A DNA stretch of 64,000 nt from Thermomonas alba (GCF_022419205.1 NZ_JAJOZU010000005.1:1-64000), one strand, 5' to 3'; numbered from the stretch's first letter, positions 24,291 to 33,316 are shown. Made by a program: numbers and translations. Notes: a model not told the origin generated them from the sequence alone.

Positions 24291-27200
24291 GTGTGTCTGC
24301 TGCGAGGGGTCGCGCTGCTGCTGGGCCTGCTCATCACCGCTCCGGCGCTCGCCCTGGACCAGGACAAACCGTATCGCGACTTCGTGGTCGATACCTGGGA
24401 CGTGGCCCAGGGCTTGCCGCAGATCAGCGTGATGGCCATCACCCAGGGGCCGGACGGGCAGCTCTGGCTGGCCACCCAGGCGGGGCTGGCGCGCTTCGAT
24501 GGCGTGCGCTTCCATGCCTACCCGCGCACCCGGCGCCTGGGCCTGGACAACATGATTCAAACCTTGCTGCCGGATCGGCAGGGGCGCGTCTGGCTCGGCA
24601 CCGCAAACGGGTTACAGGTGCTGCTGCCAGACGGCCGCCTGCATGAGCTGCCGGCGGGGCAGATCTCCGCGCCACGCCGTTTTCCAGTTCGAGCGCTCGC
24701 CCTGCAGGGGCAAAGCGTCCTGGTCGGTGGGCCGGATGGCCTGTACGTGGTCACGGGCGAGCGGCTGCGCCGCCTGCTGGCAGTGGGCGCCGAGGTCAGC
24801 GCGCTCTCAGTGGAGGCAGACGCGCTCTGGATCGGCAGCCGAGGCCGGGTGATCCGGCTCGACCACGGCGGTCGCCGCCAGGAGTATCCCTTCCCGGACG
24901 CACTGGCCACCGCTGCGCCGATAGCGCTGGCGCGCTTTGACGGCGAGTTGCTGGCCGCGACCCGCAGCGGCCTGCTGCGTCTACGCCGCGATGGGATCTG
25001 GGAAGCCTTCCCCGAACACCACGGCGAACAGCGTCACGCCGTCGAGACCATGACGGTCACCCACGATGGCACGCTGTGGCTGGCCACCCCGCACTTCCTG
25101 GAGCGCCTGGTGCCGGGCAGGGCACCGGAGCGCATCAGCGACCGCCCGGGTAGCCGCAACCTGCGCGCACTCTTCGAGGACCGGGAAGGCAATCTGTGGA
25201 CCGGCAGTCTGACCGATGGCCTGGCGCGCATCTGGAATGGACGCACCCGCCGCCTGTCGACCGCCGAAGGGCTGCGCGTGCCGCTGCTGTGGACGATCGT
25301 GCCCGCGCCGGATGGCAGCGTGCTGGTCGGCAGCAGTGACGGCGTGGCGCGCTGGGATGGCCGCCGCTTCGTCCCGGTGGCCACCGGGGCCGTGCTCCCG
25401 CATCCGGATGCCTACAGCCTGCTGGCCGAGCCCGACATGCTCTGGATCGGCACCCGCGCCGGCGCGGCCGTGCTGCGTTCGGGCCATGCCCGGCCCGACA
25501 TCCCGCCGCTTCTGAACCCGCTGCGCGACGCGCAGGTGCACGCGATCCTGCGCGCCCGCGATGGCGCGCTCTGGTTCGGCACCACCAACGGCGCCTTCCG
25601 GCTGGCGGCTGGCCGCCTGCAGCGCTATGGCGAGGCGCAAGGGCTGCGCGATCCACGCGTGCGCATTTTGCTGCAGCTCTCCAGCGGGCGCCTGCTGCTG
25701 GGCACGGCCGATGGCCTGTACGAATGGCGCGCGGGACGCATCCTGCCATTCGGCCAGCAAACCGGGTTGCCCGCCGGGGTCGGGGTCACCGCCCTGCTCG
25801 AACTGCGCGATGGCCGGCTGGTGCTGGGCGGCGATGACCAGCTCTGGCTGTATGCCGACGGGCGCTGGCATGACCTCGCCCACGGCCGGGGGCTGCCGGG
25901 AAACGTCCCCACCCACCTGGCCCAGATCGGCAATGACCTGTGGGTGGCCGGCACCCAAGGGGTGTACCGCCTGCCGCTGGCCGCGCTCGCTCGCCTCGGC
26001 TCCGCCCCCGGTGCTGCGCTACGCGCGCGCATCGTGGTCAACTCCGGCTTCGCCCAACCCGGCGGGCAGCAGGACAAGTGCTGCAACGGCGTCGGCAATG
26101 GCCGCGGCCTGCTGCGCGACGGCCTGCTGTGGCTGCCCACCCGCGACGGCGTGCTGCAAGTCAGCACGCGGCCTGCGCCGGTAGATCCGCCCTGGCCGCT
26201 GCGGATCGAGGAAGTCCGCGCTGGCCAGCAGGCATTCGACGCCGTCATGGGCACGCTGACGCTGCCGCTGGATGTGCGTCAATTCCAAATCCACTTCAGC
26301 GCGCCGATGCTCGATCCCGCGCGCCAGCCGGATCTGCGCTATCGCCTGATCGGCCTCGATCGCGGCTGGACGCCGCTGGAATCCCCCACCCAGCGCCGGA
26401 TCGGCTACACCGGGCTGGCGCCGGGACGCTACACCTTCGAGCTGGCCGATTTCGATCCAGACGCTCCGCTGGGCGGACCGGCGCGGCTGGCTCTCACCGT
26501 GCCGGCGCACTTCTACGAATCGGGCGCGTTCCGCATCGCGCTCGGCCTGCTGGGCCTGCTGTTGATCTGGCTGGGCTACCTCTGGCAGCGGCACCGGCAT
26601 GCCCGCCAGCGCGCCGAGCTCGAGCGTCTGGTAGAGGCACGCACGCGCGAACTCCAGGACGCCAACGCCAAGCTGGAACGCCTCAGCCTCACCGACCCAC
26701 TGACCGGCCTGCACAACCGCCGCTACCTCACCCAGCAAATGCCGCTGGATTTGTCCTTCTATGCCCGCGAGGAGGCCTTCCGCGATGGCCGCGAAGCGCT
26801 GGTGCTGGCGCTGCTGGATGTGGATCACTTCAAGCGCATCAACGACACCTGGGGCCATGCCGCCGGCGACCACGTGCTGGAGCAGCTCGGCCAGCTGCTG
26901 AAGTCGCTCAAGCGCAGCGGCGACTACGCCGCGCGCTGGGGCGGCGAGGAGTTCCTGCTGGTGCTGCGCCCGCTGCCGCGTGGCCAGCTGGCCGAGATCG
27001 GCCAGCGCCTGTGCCAGCAGATCGCGGGGCATGTGTTCGACCTGGGCAATGGCCAGATGCATCGGCTGACCGTCTCGATCGGCCTGATCGAGTGCCCGCT
27101 GTTCCCGCATCACCCGCAGCTGCTGACATGGGAGCAGCTGGTGACCCTGGCCGACCGCGCGCTGTACGCCGCCAAGGCCGCCGGCCGCAATGCCTGGATG

Positions 27201-27416
27201 GCCTATCGGCCGGCAGCCGGGGCGCAGCTGCCGCCCGACCTCACGATGGCGGCCGGCGACCCCGGATGGCTGATCGAAAGCGGGCTGCTGGAACGCATCG
27301 GCGGCAGCTGCTCGGAGCACGCGACAGGCGCTGACACGCTGCCCCCGCAAGCCGATGGGCCTCGGGTGGATGGCGATCCACTGCCTTTCCTACGCCCGCC
27401 CATGCCCGCCGATTGA
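24291..27416 (+). CDS. Diguanylate cyclase with periplasmic beta-propeller sensor
   Basis: A 1041-residue protein. A signal peptide (VALLLGLLITAPALA) precedes two sets of Reg_prop propeller units (about 30-600). A Y_Y_Y-like domain (LDRGWTPLESPTQRRIGYTG) comes before a transmembrane helix near 755-770, a short coiled coil and a GGDEF domain. The active motif is GGEEF at 884-888, and the inhibitory RxxD site (RSGD) stands five residues before it, so it should make c-di-GMP and be product-inhibited. GTG 24291 is the first standard start, but its ribosome site is poor. It is followed after 10 bp by a GGDEF-EAL protein. Confidence 0.9.
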   Translation: MCLLRGVALLLGLLITAPALALDQDKPYRDFVVDTWDVAQGLPQISVMAITQGPDGQLWLATQAGLARFDGVRFHAYPRTRRLGLDNMIQTLLPDRQGRVWLGTANGLQVLLPDGRLHELPAGQISAPRRFPVRALALQGQSVLVGGPDGLYVVTGERLRRLLAVGAEVSALSVEADALWIGSRGRVIRLDHGGRRQEYPFPDALATAAPIALARFDGELLAATRSGLLRLRRDGIWEAFPEHHGEQRHAVETMTVTHDGTLWLATPHFLERLVPGRAPERISDRPGSRNLRALFEDREGNLWTGSLTDGLARIWNGRTRRLSTAEGLRVPLLWTIVPAPDGSVLVGSSDGVARWDGRRFVPVATGAVLPHPDAYSLLAEPDMLWIGTRAGAAVLRSGHARPDIPPLLNPLRDAQVHAILRARDGALWFGTTNGAFRLAAGRLQRYGEAQGLRDPRVRILLQLSSGRLLLGTADGLYEWRAGRILPFGQQTGLPAGVGVTALLELRDGRLVLGGDDQLWLYADGRWHDLAHGRGLPGNVPTHLAQIGNDLWVAGTQGVYRLPLAALARLGSAPGAALRARIVVNSGFAQPGGQQDKCCNGVGNGRGLLRDGLLWLPTRDGVLQVSTRPAPVDPPWPLRIEEVRAGQQAFDAVMGTLTLPLDVRQFQIHFSAPMLDPARQPDLRYRLIGLDRGWTPLESPTQRRIGYTGLAPGRYTFELADFDPDAPLGGPARLALTVPAHFYESGAFRIALGLLGLLLIWLGYLWQRHRHARQRAELERLVEARTRELQDANAKLERLSLTDPLTGLHNRRYLTQQMPLDLSFYAREEAFRDGREALVLALLDVDHFKRINDTWGHAAGDHVLEQLGQLLKSLKRSGDYAARWGGEEFLLVLRPLPRGQLAEIGQRLCQQIAGHVFDLGNGQMHRLTVSIGLIECPLFPHHPQLLTWEQLVTLADRALYAAKAAGRNAWMAYRPAAGAQLPPDLTMAAGDPGWLIESGLLERIGGSCSEHATGADTLPPQADGPRVDGDPLPFLRPPMPAD

Positions 27417-27426
27417 AGGAGTTTCC

Positions 27427-29622
27427 ATGCGCGACATCCCGGCGATGGTCTCCAGAGGTGCGCTGCTCGCCGCGCTGTACTTCGCCGGGGCCGCGCTGGC
27501 CGTGGTGTTTGTGCGCACGCCGGGCGATGTGGTGCCGTTCTGGCCGGCCGCTGGCATCGGCTACGCGATGGTGCTGCGCTTCGGCAAGCGCTACGTGCTG
27601 GCCATCGCCGCCGGGCAGGCATTGGTGCACCTGCTGCTGGTGCCGACGCCGCCGCTGTTCCTGCCGTTTTCGATCGGTAGCAATGCGCTCGCGACCTGGC
27701 TGGCGGCGCTGTATGTCAACGCCCATACGCGCCAGCTGCGGCTGCGCACCAGCGACGGTTTCCTGCTGATGCGCGGCGGCGCCCTGCTCTGTCTGGTCAG
27801 CGCCCTCATCGGCAGCAGCGGAATGCTGGTCGCCGGGATGATCCCGACGACGGAGTGGCCGCGCGCCTTCCTGCAATGGGCGCTGGGCAACCTGCTCGGC
27901 ACCTTGGCCACCACTCCGTGCATGCTGCTGCTGTTCGGGATTCCGCGCCAGGACCCCACGCGCCTGCCGCCGTCCCTGGCCGGTCGGCGCGAGCGCCTGC
28001 TGTGGTCGCTGCTGATGGCCCTGCTGCTGGCTGGCGCGATCGCACTCGCGCATCGCACCAGTATGTATCCGCTGGCCACCGCCACCCTGCCGCTGGCCCT
28101 GCTGCTGTGGTCGGCGGCGCGCTTCCCGCCCACTTTCACCGCGGTCGCCACCGCCGTGGTGACCATCATCCTGACCCTGATTCTTGGGCTCGGCATCGGG
28201 CTGGACCACACGCAGCGCCTGGAGTCGCTGCAGGACACGGCCCTGCTGATAGCCTCGCTGGTGGTGGTCGCCACCATCCCGCTGCTGCTCGCTGCCTCGT
28301 ATCACGAGCGGTTCTTGGCGATGGCCGCGCTGCACGAGCGCGCCATGATCGACGCGCTGACCCAGTTGCTCAACCGCGAGGCGTTCGAGGAGCGCGCGCG
28401 CCAGCGCCTGGCCTCCCACGAGGGTCCGCTCAGTCTGTTCTACATCGACCTGGACAACTTCAAGCTGGTCAACGATGCCGCCAGCCATGCCGCCGGCGAC
28501 GAGATGCTGCGCCACCTCGCGCGCGTGATGCAGACCGAGTTTGCAGACTGCGACGCCCTGATCGCGCGTAGCGGCGGTGATGAGTTCACCGTGCTGGCCG
28601 CGCTGCCGGTCGAACAGGCAATGGCGGTGGCCCGTCGCGTGCTGGATACGATCGAGGCCATGCGGGTCGCCTGGCAGGGTGACAACCTGCGCGCCACGGC
28701 CAGCATCGGCCTGGCCGTCAGCCAGCCGCCGCACCCCAGCTTCGACGCGCTGCTGTCGCAGGTGGACGCCGCCTGCCACGAAGCCAAGGATCTCGGCGGC
28801 AACCGCGTGCTGGCGATTTCCGACAATGCGGAGAGCCTGCGCGACCGCAGCCGGATGGTGCGCAGCGCGCTGGAAGCACGCGAGGCGCTGGACCAGCGCC
28901 GGCTGGAGCTGTGGTGCCAGCCGATCGTGCCGCTCATGCATCCGCCGCAGCCGCAGCACTTGCATTTCGAGGTGCTGCTGCGCTGGCGCGATGGCGAAGG
29001 CCTGCTGCGCCCGCCCGCCCATCTGATCGCCGCCGCCGAGCGCTTCCGGATCGGCCCACGCCTGGACCGCTATGTGCTGGACACGACACTGGCCTGGCTG
29101 GAGTCGCATCCGGACGCGGCTGCGCGGGTCGCGCAGTGCAGCATCAACCTCGGCGCCGCCACCCTGGTGGACGAGGAGTTTCGCGAGTATCTGGCCGCGC
29201 GCCTTCGCCGCAGCTCGCTGCGCGCCGAGCAACTGTGCCTGGAGATCACCGAGACCAGCGTGGTGCGCGACATGACCCGCGCCCGCCGTTTCATGACCCA
29301 GATGCGCAGCCTCGGCTGCCGCTTCGCGCTGGACGATTTCGGCATCGGCTTCTGCTCGTTCGGCTATCTGCGCGATTTGCCGGTGGACTACCTGAAGATC
29401 GACGGCAGCTTCGTGTATGCACTGCCCAACTCGCCGCTGTCGGAGGCGGTGGTGCGCTCGATCACCGAGATCGCCCACCTGCTGGGCATTCGCGCGGTGG
29501 CCGAACACGCCGAGGATGCGGCGCAGATCGAGCGACTGCGCGCGCTGCAGGTGGATTACGCGCAGGGCTTTGCCTTCCAGCGCCCGCTGCCGATCGCGGA
29601 GTTCTTCGGGGTGAAATCCTGA
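27427..29622 (+). CDS. MASE1-GGDEF-EAL membrane protein (c-di-GMP turnover)
   Basis: A 731-residue protein. The first 300 residues form a MASE1-like sensor of 8-9 membrane helices (starting YFAGAALAVVFVRTPGDVVP). GGDEF is intact at 383-387 (SGGDEF). The EAL domain has FEVLLRW near 514-520 (EVL for EAL, catalytic Glu kept), plus NLGAATL, ITET, DDFGIGF, YLKIDG and AEHAED, so phosphodiesterase activity is plausible. An AAGGAG ribosome site precedes ATG 27427. The gene starts 10 bp after the cyclase, so the two are likely co-transcribed. The last 67 bp overlap the convergent hom gene. Confidence 0.92.
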   Translation: MRDIPAMVSRGALLAALYFAGAALAVVFVRTPGDVVPFWPAAGIGYAMVLRFGKRYVLAIAAGQALVHLLLVPTPPLFLPFSIGSNALATWLAALYVNAHTRQLRLRTSDGFLLMRGGALLCLVSALIGSSGMLVAGMIPTTEWPRAFLQWALGNLLGTLATTPCMLLLFGIPRQDPTRLPPSLAGRRERLLWSLLMALLLAGAIALAHRTSMYPLATATLPLALLLWSAARFPPTFTAVATAVVTIILTLILGLGIGLDHTQRLESLQDTALLIASLVVVATIPLLLAASYHERFLAMAALHERAMIDALTQLLNREAFEERARQRLASHEGPLSLFYIDLDNFKLVNDAASHAAGDEMLRHLARVMQTEFADCDALIARSGGDEFTVLAALPVEQAMAVARRVLDTIEAMRVAWQGDNLRATASIGLAVSQPPHPSFDALLSQVDAACHEAKDLGGNRVLAISDNAESLRDRSRMVRSALEAREALDQRRLELWCQPIVPLMHPPQPQHLHFEVLLRWRDGEGLLRPPAHLIAAAERFRIGPRLDRYVLDTTLAWLESHPDAAARVAQCSINLGAATLVDEEFREYLAARLRRSSLRAEQLCLEITETSVVRDMTRARRFMTQMRSLGCRFALDDFGIGFCSFGYLRDLPVDYLKIDGSFVYALPNSPLSEAVVRSITEIAHLLGIRAVAEHAEDAAQIERLRALQVDYAQGFAFQRPLPIAEFFGVKS

Positions 29623-30782
29623 TCAGTGGAGATGCGCGCAGCCGGATCGGGACCCATGACGTGGCGTGACGCAAGGGCCACCCGCACATCCTGCGGCGTA
29701 CCGCCAGCAGCGGCCTGGATCGCCAGCGCATCGTCCAGCAGCGCCGCGGCGGTCACTTCCGCGCCGGCGCCCGGCCCCTGCACCACCAGCGGCTGGCGCG
29801 GATAGCGGTCGCACCAGATCGCCACCAGGTTGTCGGTGCCGCTGCCGCCGGCCAGCGGATCGTCCGCGTCCAGCGCCTCCAGCCCCACCGTCGCGCGACC
29901 GTCGGCGTGCAGGCGGGCGATGAAGCGCAGCCGCTGGCCGCGCTTGTAAGCCTCGGCGTAGCGCGCGCGCAGCGGGGCATCCAGCGCCGGCAAGGCCGCG
30001 TCCAGCGCCGTGCGCGAGGCGCCGGCCAGCGCCTCTGGCACCAGCGACTGCACGCGCACGTCCGCCGCCTCCAGCGGCACGCCGGCGACGCGCGCCAGGA
30101 TCAGCAGCTTGCGCCGCACGTCCTCGCCGGACAGGTCCTCGCGCGGGTCCGGCTCGGTGAAGCCCGCCGCGCGCGCCTGCCGCACGAACCCGGAAAACGG
30201 CCGCAGCCCGTCGTAGTGGTGGAACAGCCACGCCAGCGAACCGGACAGCACCCCGGCGATCGCGTGGATGCGGTCGCCGCCCGCCTGCAGCGCGCGCAGC
30301 GTGCGCAGCAGCGGCAACCCGGCGCCAACCGTGGCGCTGTCGCCATAGAACGCGCCGCCGGCCGCGGCCGCCAGCTGGATCGCCCGCCAGCGCGCCAGCG
30401 ACGTGCCCTGCCCCAGCTTGCAGGCGGTCACCACGTGGATGCCCTGCGCCAGCCAGTGCGCATGCCGGTCCGCCACGGCTTCCGAGGCGGTGGCGTCGAT
30501 CACGATGCGGATGCCGGCACCGCCCAGCACATGCGCCACGTCCTGCAACCGGCTGACCCGCGCAGAGGCCTGCAGCCGCTGCTGCAGGTCGCCGGCGATG
30601 CCATCCGGCGCCTCCAGCGCGGTGCGCGAGTTGGCGACATAGACCAGCGACAACCGCCGCGCGAATGCGCCGCCCTGCCAGCCGGCCAGCCGCGCCCACA
30701 CCGCACGCCCCACGGTGCCGCTGCCCAACAGCGCCACCCGCGCCGGCGCTGATGCCGGGATGACGAAGGCGCAGGCGCTCAT
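29556..30782 (-). CDS. hom: Homoserine dehydrogenase
   Basis: A 408-residue NAD(P)-dependent enzyme of the threonine/methionine branch. The Rossmann motif is VALLGSGTVGRAV near residue 15. Other signatures are VTACKLGQG, GGAFYGDSATVGAGLPL, and AGFTEPDPREDLSGEDVRRK, the catalytic region with the conserved Lys/Asp. There is no ACT domain. The ATG overlaps the metB stop (ATGA). The last 22 codons run antisense into the EAL gene and are probably a non-conserved tail. Confidence 0.93.
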   Translation of the reverse strand: MSACAFVIPASAPARVALLGSGTVGRAVWARLAGWQGGAFARRLSLVYVANSRTALEAPDGIAGDLQQRLQASARVSRLQDVAHVLGGAGIRIVIDATASEAVADRHAHWLAQGIHVVTACKLGQGTSLARWRAIQLAAAAGGAFYGDSATVGAGLPLLRTLRALQAGGDRIHAIAGVLSGSLAWLFHHYDGLRPFSGFVRQARAAGFTEPDPREDLSGEDVRRKLLILARVAGVPLEAADVRVQSLVPEALAGASRTALDAALPALDAPLRARYAEAYKRGQRLRFIARLHADGRATVGLEALDADDPLAGGSGTDNLVAIWCDRYPRQPLVVQGPGAGAEVTAAALLDDALAIQAAAGGTPQDVRVALASRHVMGPDPAARISTDQDFTPKNSAIGSGRWKAKPCA

Positions 30783-31990
30783 CGCGCGACCCGCCGCTCG
30801 ACCGGACACGCCGTCTGGGCCCGCTCCAGCGCGGCGGCCAGGTCCGCCACCAGATCGTCGGCGTGCTCGATGCCCACCGACAGCCGCAGCAGGCCATCGG
30901 AAATCCCGGCCTGCGCGCGCGCCTGCGCGCTCATCGCCGCATGGGTCATGGTGGCCGGATGCGCGACCAGGCTCTCCACCCCGCCCAGCGACTCGGCCAG
31001 GGTGAAATGGCGCAGGCCATCGAGGAACGCGCGCACCGCCGCCTCGCCGCCCTCGAGCTCCAGGCTCAGCATCGCGCCGAAGCCATGCTGCTGGCGCGCC
31101 GCGAGGGCATGCCCGGGATGCGCCGGCAGCCCCGGGTAATGCAGCGCGCGCAGCGCCGGATGGCCGTCCAGCAGTGCCACCAGCGCCTCGGTGTTCTCCT
31201 GGTGCACGCGCATCCGCGCATCCAGCGTGCGCAGCCCGCGCAGAGTGAGGAAGCTGTCGAACGGCGATCCGGTCAGGCCCAGCGCGTTCGCCCACCACCC
31301 CAGCTCGGTGTGCAGGCCGGCGTCTTTCGCCACCACCGCGCCGCCGACCACGTCGCTATGGCCGTTGATGTACTTGGTGGTGGAATGCACCACCACATCG
31401 GCGCCGAACTCCGCGATCGGCCGCTGCAGCAGCGGCGACAGGAAGGTGTTGTCCACCACCACGCGCGCGCCGGCCGCGTGCGCGGCGGCAATCGTCGCGC
31501 GCAGGTCGGTGATCCGCAGTAGCGGATTGGACGGTGTTTCGACCCAGACCAGCGCAGGCTGGCGCGCCAGCGCCTCGGCCAGCGCGCGCGGATCGGTGAG
31601 GTCGCAGGTCAACAGGTCGAACGCGCCCTTCGATGCCAGCGCGTTGAACAGCCGCCAGCTGCCGCCGTAGCAGTCGTGCGGCACCACCAGCACGTCGCCC
31701 GGCCGCAGCAGCGCGTGCAGCACCAGCGTCACCGCGCCCATGCCGGTGGCGGTGACGACGCCGCCCGCGCCGCCTTCCAGCGCTGCCAGCGCCTCGCCGA
31801 GCAGGTCGCGAGTGGGGTTGCCGCTGCGGGTGTAGTCGTAGCGGCGCTTTTCGTTGAAACCGGCGAAGCTGAAGTTGGAGGACAGCACCAGCGGCGGGGT
31901 GACCGCGCCGAACGCGGGATCGCGGTCGATCCCGGCGCGCACCGCGCAAGTCGCCGCACGGGCGCGTGCGATGGAGAACGAATCGTGCAT
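30779..31990 (-). CDS. metB: Cystathionine gamma-synthase / PLP-dependent trans-sulfuration enzyme
   Basis: A 403-residue enzyme forming cystathionine from an O-acyl-homoserine and cysteine. The PLP lysine is in VVHSTTKYINGHSD (near residue 198), with VETPSNPLLRI, RYDYTRSGNPTRDLLGEAL and ATGMGAVTLV also present. It sits between metX and hom, which fixes the pathway. It starts 31 bp after metX. Confidence 0.94.
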   Translation of the reverse strand: MHDSFSIARARAATCAVRAGIDRDPAFGAVTPPLVLSSNFSFAGFNEKRRYDYTRSGNPTRDLLGEALAALEGGAGGVVTATGMGAVTLVLHALLRPGDVLVVPHDCYGGSWRLFNALASKGAFDLLTCDLTDPRALAEALARQPALVWVETPSNPLLRITDLRATIAAAHAAGARVVVDNTFLSPLLQRPIAEFGADVVVHSTTKYINGHSDVVGGAVVAKDAGLHTELGWWANALGLTGSPFDSFLTLRGLRTLDARMRVHQENTEALVALLDGHPALRALHYPGLPAHPGHALAARQQHGFGAMLSLELEGGEAAVRAFLDGLRHFTLAESLGGVESLVAHPATMTHAAMSAQARAQAGISDGLLRLSVGIEHADDLVADLAAALERAQTACPVERRVAR

Positions 31991-32021
31991 GGGAATGGCT
32001 CCGCTCAGCGGCATGGTGGGT

Positions 32022-33071
32022 TCAGGTCCGCGCCGGCAGCGGCGCGGCCAGTTCACTGGCCAGCAGCGCGTCCATGCGCACGCTGTCCTTCAGGAAGGCG
32101 TCATGGCCGTAGTCCGAGCGCAGCACGCGCAGGCGGCCGTGGCAGCCCAGGCCCTCCTGCAGCGCCACCGCATCCGCCAGCGGCACCAGGCGGTCGCTCT
32201 CCACCGCGATCACCGAGACCGGCACCCGCACCTGCGCCGGGTCCACCCGGTGCAGGTCGATGGACTCGGACAGCCGCAGCCAGGCGGTGGTGGGCATGCG
32301 CGCGACGAACTTCGCCCCGGCCGCGTCCAGGTAATCCTCGGCGGCCACCCGCACCCGGCCATTGCACAGCACCGGCGGCACATCGAAGCGCGCGGCGAAC
32401 TCCTCCGGGGTGCGGTAGCTGAGCATGGCGAACTGGCGCGCCAGCGACAGGCCCTGCGCGTCGGCGCACTGCAGTTGGCCGAGCGCCACCACCTTGCGCT
32501 GCAAGGCGCGCCAGGCCGCGGCGTAGGGATGCGGGCGATGCGCGCCGCTGATCGCCAGCAGGCGGCGCAGCCGCTGCGGATGGCGCACCGCCAGCTGCAG
32601 GCCGACCTGCGCGCCGTAGGAATAGCCGACGAACGCGTGCAGGGCGTCGATGCCCAGCGCCTCCAGCAGCAGCGCCGCCGCATCGGCCTGGTCGGCGGTG
32701 TCGATCGGGGCATCCAGCTCGCCGTCGGCACCGACGTAGTCGAACGCAAGGATGCGCCAGCGCGAAAGGTTCAGCGCGCGCCCCACATCCAGCAGGCCCT
32801 GGGCCCACCCCGGGGACGGGTCCAGCGCGTTCGCCGCCACGTGCCGGTGCGCGGAAATGCCGCCGGCGAGCAGCGCTACTGGCGCGTCTTCGGGGCCAGC
32901 CAGTTCGTACTGCAGGCGCAGCCGGCGGGTTCCGGCATACCGCATGGCCAGCACCGCATCGATGCTGCCGCGCAGCGCGGGAATCACCGACGCCGCCGCA
33001 GGCCTGGGCGGCGCTCCGGCAGCGGCGGGCGCGCGAGACGGATGGATTGCTTCGCAGAGAAAAGAGCTCAC
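32022..33071 (-). CDS. metX: Homoserine O-acyltransferase (MetX-like alpha/beta hydrolase)
   Basis: A 349-residue enzyme from GTG 33071. The nucleophile elbow is VGYSYGAQVG (the usual MetX form is GGSMGG). The acid is in VESDRLVPLADA and the His in YGHDAFLKDS, typical of MetX. The acyl donor (acetyl or succinyl) is not decidable by eye. In-frame ATGs at 33161 and 33134 would add 30 or 21 residues, but the GTG has a GGAG site 6 nt upstream and lies after the riboswitch. First gene of metX-metB-hom. Confidence 0.87.
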   Translation of the reverse strand: MSSFLCEAIHPSRAPAAAGAPPRPAAASVIPALRGSIDAVLAMRYAGTRRLRLQYELAGPEDAPVALLAGGISAHRHVAANALDPSPGWAQGLLDVGRALNLSRWRILAFDYVGADGELDAPIDTADQADAAALLLEALGIDALHAFVGYSYGAQVGLQLAVRHPQRLRRLLAISGAHRPHPYAAAWRALQRKVVALGQLQCADAQGLSLARQFAMLSYRTPEEFAARFDVPPVLCNGRVRVAAEDYLDAAGAKFVARMPTTAWLRLSESIDLHRVDPAQVRVPVSVIAVESDRLVPLADAVALQEGLGCHGRLRVLRSDYGHDAFLKDSVRMDALLASELAAPLPART

Positions 33072-33107
33072 GACAGACTCCGGCTGTGGACAGGGCCCAT
33101 CGGAGTC
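33069..33107 (-). promoter_or_regulatory. Hairpin masking the metX ribosome-binding site
   Basis: On the minus strand GACTCCG (33107-33101) can pair with CGGAGTC (33082-33076). The GGAG ribosome site (33081-33078), 6 nt before GTG 33071, lies inside the second arm. Together with the riboswitch upstream, this points to control of translation. Confidence 0.6.
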
Positions 33108-33160
33108 ATGCGGGGAGCGGAAGGAGGCCGACATCGGCACGGCGCGCCGCGCACGCGGCA

Positions 33161-33288
33161 TCGCACCCATCTTCCGGCAGACGCTCAGGTCCCCGCAGGA
33201 TTTGGCACCTCGCGGCGGCTTGCGCCATCCGCAGGTTGCCCCGGCATCCAAGGGCCTGTCCCTCCGCCGGTCTCGATGGATGCGCGCA
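33161..33288 (-). ncRNA. SAM-I (S-box) riboswitch of the metX-metB-hom operon
   Basis: Read on the minus strand, the S-box landmarks occur in order: GAGACCGGCGGAGGGAC, GGCCC, GCCGGGGCAACC, AGGTGCCAAATCCTGC and GGAAGATGGG. P1 is formed by GCGCATCCATC at the 5' end and GATGGGTGCG at the 3' end. The kink-turn and the conserved core GGCAACC / AGGTGCCAA are intact. No terminator with a U-tract follows; a hairpin over the ribosome site does. From memory, a translational SAM-I riboswitch on the met operon has been described in Xanthomonas campestris. Confidence 0.93.
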
Positions 33289-33316
33289 GTCTGCGCAGCC
33301 GCCGCGAACTTGTCAA
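33288..33316 (-). promoter_or_regulatory. Promoter of metX-metB-hom
   Basis: On the minus strand TTGACA (33316-33311) is separated by 17 bp from CAGACT (33293-33288). The -35 is perfect and the -10 weak. The expected start falls at the first bases of riboswitch P1. Confidence 0.6.

Noticed and set aside
27241-29508. Long 755-codon minus-strand frame opposite the MASE1-GGDEF-EAL gene
   Set aside because: The sense strand has complete domains and a strong ribosome site; the antisense product is low-complexity.
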